Positions 6,084 to 8,528 of a stretch of 8,528 bases of DNA are shown here, piece by piece. The notes under the pieces were generated by a model. The model had not been told where the DNA came from. It searched no databases and saw only the letters and a program-made list of their open reading frames with translations. A program made the position numbers and the translations under genes. How positions within the stretch are numbered: position 1 is the stretch's first letter; every line of letters begins with the position of its first letter. The stretch comes from Atribacterota bacterium. GTDB lineage: Bacteria; Atribacterota; Phoenicimicrobiia; Phoenicimicrobiales; Phoenicimicrobiaceae. The DNA lies in contig DAOUTX010000039.1 in the NCBI GenBank assembly GCA_030668465.1, forward strand, positions 1-8,528, given 5' to 3'.

Positions 6084-6608
6084 CTAAGAACCTTCCGGTA
6101 TAAATCCCGAGCTGTAAGATTTTTCATAAACTATTTTCCACGCTCTGCCAGATACTCTCCTGAGGTCACTAATCGGAATACTGCTTTCGCTTTTAATTGT
6201 AATAGTTGAGCCTGCTGCTGCTTCTCCATATCCAACCGAAGAACTAATTGTAGAACCATCATCATCTATTAATTCAAACGTAACCGTTATTTTACATTTT
6301 TTCTCTGATTTATTTAATACGGTAAATTGCCAGGCCCAGTAAACACTTTTTACTTCTGTAATTCTTGTAAATTTGTAACCATCAGAAATGAACTCTAATG
6401 GATAGTTTGGTATATCTGTTTCAATGTTAGCCTCAGGAGTCTTAGTTGTTCTAAGTGTTGTATAAGATGGGGTAAGGAACCAGCCTAATTTTGGCCCAAT
6501 AAAATAAATAATAACACCTAAACAAATAAATACGAATAATATTTTATAATACAGAATCTTCATTTTTTTATTCTTAAATTCCTTATTTTCTCTTTCAATT
6601 ATTTCCAT
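6084..6608 (-). CDS. Membrane-anchored protein of unknown function with an extracytoplasmic beta-rich domain
   Basis: A 174-residue protein I do not recognise by name. Residues 1-22 are charged and probably cytoplasmic. About 23-44 is one hydrophobic helix (ILFVFICLGVIIYFIGPKLGWFL). 45-68 is a Ser/Thr/Pro-containing linker. 75-162 looks like a small beta-sandwich (WQFTVLNKSEKKCKITVTFE, DDDGSTISSS, AAGSTITIKSES). Its pattern, alternating strands with N-x-S, a D-x-D-G turn and a late A-G-S-T turn, recalls FxLYD/DUF3426-type domains, without a firm match. Start is uncertain: the ATG at 6608 has no clear SD, and an in-frame ATG at 6563 (MKILYYKILF) would give 159 residues with the helix at the very N-terminus. 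It sits between metabolic genes whose products are soluble, and its upstream spacer has foreign-looking composition, so it may be an insertion into the cluster. Confidence 0.75.
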   Translation of the reverse strand: MEIIERENKEFKNKKMKILYYKILFVFICLGVIIYFIGPKLGWFLTPSYTTLRTTKTPEANIETDIPNYPLEFISDGYKFTRITEVKSVYWAWQFTVLNKSEKKCKITVTFELIDDDGSTISSSVGYGEAAAGSTITIKSESSIPISDLRRVSGRAWKIVYEKSYSSGFIPEGS

Positions 6609-6668
6609 AATCTAACGTACACCAAAGGACTGCCTTGTCAGCCCCCCTGTCAATCGCCTTCTCCAGCG
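6609..6668 (-). other. GC-rich spacer with a stop-free, protein-like reading frame (possible gene remnant)
   Basis: Between the agmatinase stop and the next start, base composition jumps to more than half G+C, against roughly 37 percent around it. One minus-strand frame is open from 6675 to a TGA at 6595 and reads TLEKAIDRGADKAVLWCT from 6669, which looks like genuine protein. It has no ATG, GTG or TTG start and is preceded by an in-frame TAA. It may be the tail of a deleted gene, a small imported fragment, or an RNA element. No good SD for the following gene lies in it. Confidence 0.4.
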
Positions 6669-7589
6669 TTATTGGTTAAATTTCTTTCTATAATAATGTC
6701 CCCAGCATTCTGTAATAATTTTTCGGGCAGCAAAAAGAGCAATTTTAGAATCATCCAACCCAGGAGCCACTTCCACCACATCAAATCCGATAATGGGTAA
6801 CTCAAATATACCATAAAGTAAATCTAATAATTCTCTGCTGTCCAAACCTCCAAACTGAGGGGTACCAGTCCCCGGAGCGTAAGCCGGGTCCAACACATCA
6901 ATATCTATGGTAAGATATATTCTGGAGAACTTTTTCATCTTCTCTCTTATTCTTTCCAATGATTTCCCAACACCTTGCCGGCGAATATCCATAGCTTTAA
7001 GCATATTTATCTTCTTATCCCGGATAAAAGGTAATTCCTGAGCTTCAACAGAACGAACTCCCACAAAAAAGATGTTTCTGATATCAGATATGTTTCTTAA
7101 TTCTAAGGCCCTCCTTTCGATAGAACCATGAGAAAGATAATTCCCGTCTATTTCATCACACAGGTCAAAATGGGCATCAAGATGAATAATTCCCAAAGGA
7201 TCCTCTAAGGCTTTATCAATTCCTCTAAGGACAGGGATTGTGGTAGAGTGGTCTCCCCCTATCATGGTTATAAGTTTTTTGGCTTTTGCCGCCTGATAAG
7301 CAATTTCCTCAGCTTTTTTAAATATCTTTTCCCTATCTTTCCCCTGCACATCTCCTAAATCCAGAACTTTTAAATCTGAAAAACTTTCCCATCTTTCTGT
7401 AATAGGGTAAATAGAATAGGTTATCTCGCGCAATTCCCGGGGTCCATCTTTTGCCCCAGCTCTAAAACTCACCCCGCCATCAAAAGGAATACCAAAGACT
7501 ACTACATCGGCATTTTCTATCGATATCATCGGACGGTTCAAACCAGCCCAGAGCCCTTCCTCTTTAATCATCTCTTCAACCTTTCTCAT
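6669..7589 (-). CDS. speB: Agmatinase-type ureohydrolase
   Basis: A binuclear-manganese hydrolase of the arginase/agmatinase family, 306 residues, full length. Agmatinases cleave agmatine to putrescine plus urea in the cytoplasm. All metal ligands are present: GGDHST (111-116, H114), LDAHFDLCD (137-145, D138, H140, D142) and TIDIDVLDPAYAPGTGTPQFGGL (227-249, D229, D231). YLSHGSIERRA (151-161) corresponds to the agmatinase SHGTxFRRA loop, unlike the arginase version. VVEVAPGLDDSKI (271-283) closes the site. Substrate assignment is by family resemblance; related enzymes act on guanidinobutyrate, guanidinopropionate or guanidine. The start at 7589 has an SD (AAAGGAG) rather far upstream; an ATG at 7571 has AAAGG 8 bases before it and is a fair alternative. 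It follows the FMN-binding gene by 21 bases, so the two are probably cotranscribed. Confidence 0.9.
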   Translation of the reverse strand: MRKVEEMIKEEGLWAGLNRPMISIENADVVVFGIPFDGGVSFRAGAKDGPRELREITYSIYPITERWESFSDLKVLDLGDVQGKDREKIFKKAEEIAYQAAKAKKLITMIGGDHSTTIPVLRGIDKALEDPLGIIHLDAHFDLCDEIDGNYLSHGSIERRALELRNISDIRNIFFVGVRSVEAQELPFIRDKKINMLKAMDIRRQGVGKSLERIREKMKKFSRIYLTIDIDVLDPAYAPGTGTPQFGGLDSRELLDLLYGIFELPIIGFDVVEVAPGLDDSKIALFAARKIITECWGHYYRKKFNQ

Positions 7590-7610
7590 CTTCTCTTTCT
7601 TAAATCTCCT

Positions 7611-8078
7611 TTATAATGATTCCTTCCCGGTTATTTTTTCAACTTTTACTTTAATAATGATTACTTTTTCCAGAGCATCCTCCGGGTAATGAAATACAGA
7701 TGGAGAATTATAGTAATAATAGTGGTGCATTATAATATCCAGAGCTCTTTTCTTTTCTGCAATATCTTTTAAAATAACTGCTTTTCCGAAGGCCAGGACA
7801 CTCTTGTACTTCATACTGGTATTGCATACCTTCTGAGATTTTACCAGTTCTACACCAAAATCAAATTCTATACAAACCTTATCATTATTCCGAAGAATAT
7901 CCATCTTCCGCCCTTCGCTGGCTGAATGCAGGTAAAGATAATTATCCTGATAACCAAAATTCATAGGTATCACATAAGGTTCATCTTGCCAGCACATTGC
8001 TACCCTGCAAGCAATTGCTTTTTCAATAATAGATACCATCACCTTCTCATCAACTATTTCTTTATCTTTTCTTCTCAT
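7611..8078 (-). CDS. Pyridoxamine 5'-phosphate oxidase-fold FMN-binding protein, NimA-like
   Basis: A 155-residue split-barrel flavoprotein of the nitroimidazole-resistance (Nim) type. Family marks are the N-terminal MRRKDKEI, CRVAMCWQDEPYVIPMNFGYQDNYLYLHSASEGRKMDILRNNDKVCIEFD (24-73), with the PY-VP strand and H51, and KYKSVLAFGKAVILKDIAEKKRALDIIM (90-117). Members bind FMN or another flavin/haem and probably act as reductases; some reduce nitroimidazole drugs, but most have unknown substrates, so resistance should not be assumed. A run of tyrosines (HHYYYYNSPS, 118-127) occupies a loop near the C-terminus. The SD is AAGGGG, 11 bases before ATG, with a small ACAC-AA-GTGT dyad between them. 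It leads a probable two-gene unit with the ureohydrolase, and shares the FMN theme with the oxidoreductase downstream. Confidence 0.9.
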   Translation of the reverse strand: MRRKDKEIVDEKVMVSIIEKAIACRVAMCWQDEPYVIPMNFGYQDNYLYLHSASEGRKMDILRNNDKVCIEFDFGVELVKSQKVCNTSMKYKSVLAFGKAVILKDIAEKKRALDIIMHHYYYYNSPSVFHYPEDALEKVIIIKVKVEKITGKESL

Positions 8079-8185
8079 AACACTTGTGTCCCCTTAATAT
8101 ATAACTATTATTAATCATGTGGAATATTAATACTTACAATTAAATCGGCATATAAAACATTCCAATTGCTCATCAACCCATAATC
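8079..8185 (-). promoter_or_regulatory. Intergenic region upstream of the FMN-binding gene, with an AT inverted repeat
   Basis: 107 bp between the MFS gene stop and the NimA-like start. TATTAAT at 8109-8115 and ATTAATA at 8126-8132 form a 7-bp inverted repeat with a 10-base spacer. On the minus strand TTCCAC, 17 bases, TATATT could be a weak promoter, with the start near the SD AAGGGG. No U-tailed hairpin is seen, so the MFS gene has no visible terminator here. Promoter assignment is weak. Confidence 0.25.
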
Positions 8186-8528
8186 CTATAATAGCTCGTA
8201 CTTCTTTTTGAGAACTACACATAAAACCACACTTATTCCAGCCATTATCCCCGCGGAAATAAATGTTGAGGTATAACTTCCCGTAATATCAAACAACCAT
8301 GAGCCCACTGCAGGTGCGAGACCACCGATTCCAAAAGCGGTAATTAGTATTCCATAGTTGACTCCCAGATGCTTGGTACCAAAACATATAGAAGTCAGTG
8401 CAGGAAAGAGAGCCAGAGTAACAGCATAGCCCCAGCCTAATAATGCCGATGCAATATATAATGTCGGTAAAGTTACTGCAAAGATATGAAAAAAGAGAAA
8501 TGTCGTTGTCTGTAAAATATAGGTGACA
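8186..8528 (-). CDS. MFS transporter, oxalate/formate antiporter (OFA)-like, C-terminal part only
   Basis: The frame is open from the right window edge (first full codon ends at 8527) to a TAG at 8186, giving 113 residues of an integral membrane carrier. About three hydrophobic helices are seen. The stretch GWGYAVTLALFPALTSICFGTKHLGVNYGILITAFGIGGLAPAVGSWLFDITGSY carries the FG-K-x-x-G-x-NYGxL-TA-GxGG-xGP pattern and the late DxTGSY turn characteristic of OFA-group MFS carriers, in the C-terminal half of a usual protein of about 400 residues. It ends in a short basic tail (KKKYELL). Substrate is unknown; the OFA group includes oxalate/formate exchangers and many uncharacterised monocarboxylate carriers. 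The N-terminal part lies outside the window. Confidence 0.88.
   Translation of the reverse strand, partial: VTYILQTTTFLFFHIFAVTLPTLYIASALLGWGYAVTLALFPALTSICFGTKHLGVNYGILITAFGIGGLAPAVGSWLFDITGSYTSTFISAGIMAGISVVLCVVLKKKYELL

Noticed and set aside
7926..8114. Plus-strand open frame of 62 codons opposite the start of the NimA-like gene
   Set aside because: Antisense to a recognised gene; I/Y/H-rich composition typical of reversed AT-rich coding DNA.

Overview
This window is an AT-rich stretch (GC roughly in the upper 30s percent by eye) in which every credible gene lies on the minus strand, so it reads from right to left. Spacing is tight, Shine-Dalgarno (SD) sequences are strong (AAAGGAGGT, GGGAGGTGAT) and GTG starts occur. 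The genes suggest an anaerobic or fermentative low-GC bacterium. The binding protein of the ABC system has a plain cleavable signal peptide with no lipobox cysteine. That fits a diderm with a periplasm (for example a candidate-phylum, spirochaete-like or Thermotoga-like lineage) better than a typical Firmicute, but taxonomy cannot be fixed from this window.

Right part (8528 to 6084): the C-terminal third of an MFS permease resembling the oxalate/formate antiporter (OFA) group; a 107-bp gap; a NimA-like FMN-binding pyridoxamine-phosphate-oxidase-fold protein; a ureohydrolase of the agmatinase type with all manganese ligands; and a single-pass membrane-anchored protein of unknown function. The last two are separated by a GC-rich spacer that looks like a decayed coding fragment.

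Middle (6023 to 4613): a single-domain Old Yellow Enzyme-type oxidoreductase with a C-terminal four-cysteine motif, then a 307-bp gap. The gap looks like a regulatory leader: a candidate promoter, two hairpins, three copies of a 13-bp motif, a possible 29-codon ORF and a 5-codon ORF behind a near-perfect SD.

Left part (4612 to 1): a complete basic-membrane-protein (BMP/PnrA/Nup) type ABC importer in the standard order: binding protein, tandem-NBD ATPase, permease 1, permease 2 (the last cut at the window edge a few residues before its expected end). A perfect 12-bp hairpin separates the binding protein from the ATPase, whose start lacks a good SD. The likely effect is excess binding protein over membrane components. 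Family members import purine nucleosides, or riboflavin in spirochaetes; the cargo here is unproven.

No mobile element, CRISPR array, tRNA or rRNA was recognised. The genes belong to known families. The least explained parts are the BMP leader, the intercistronic hairpin and the GC-rich spacer.
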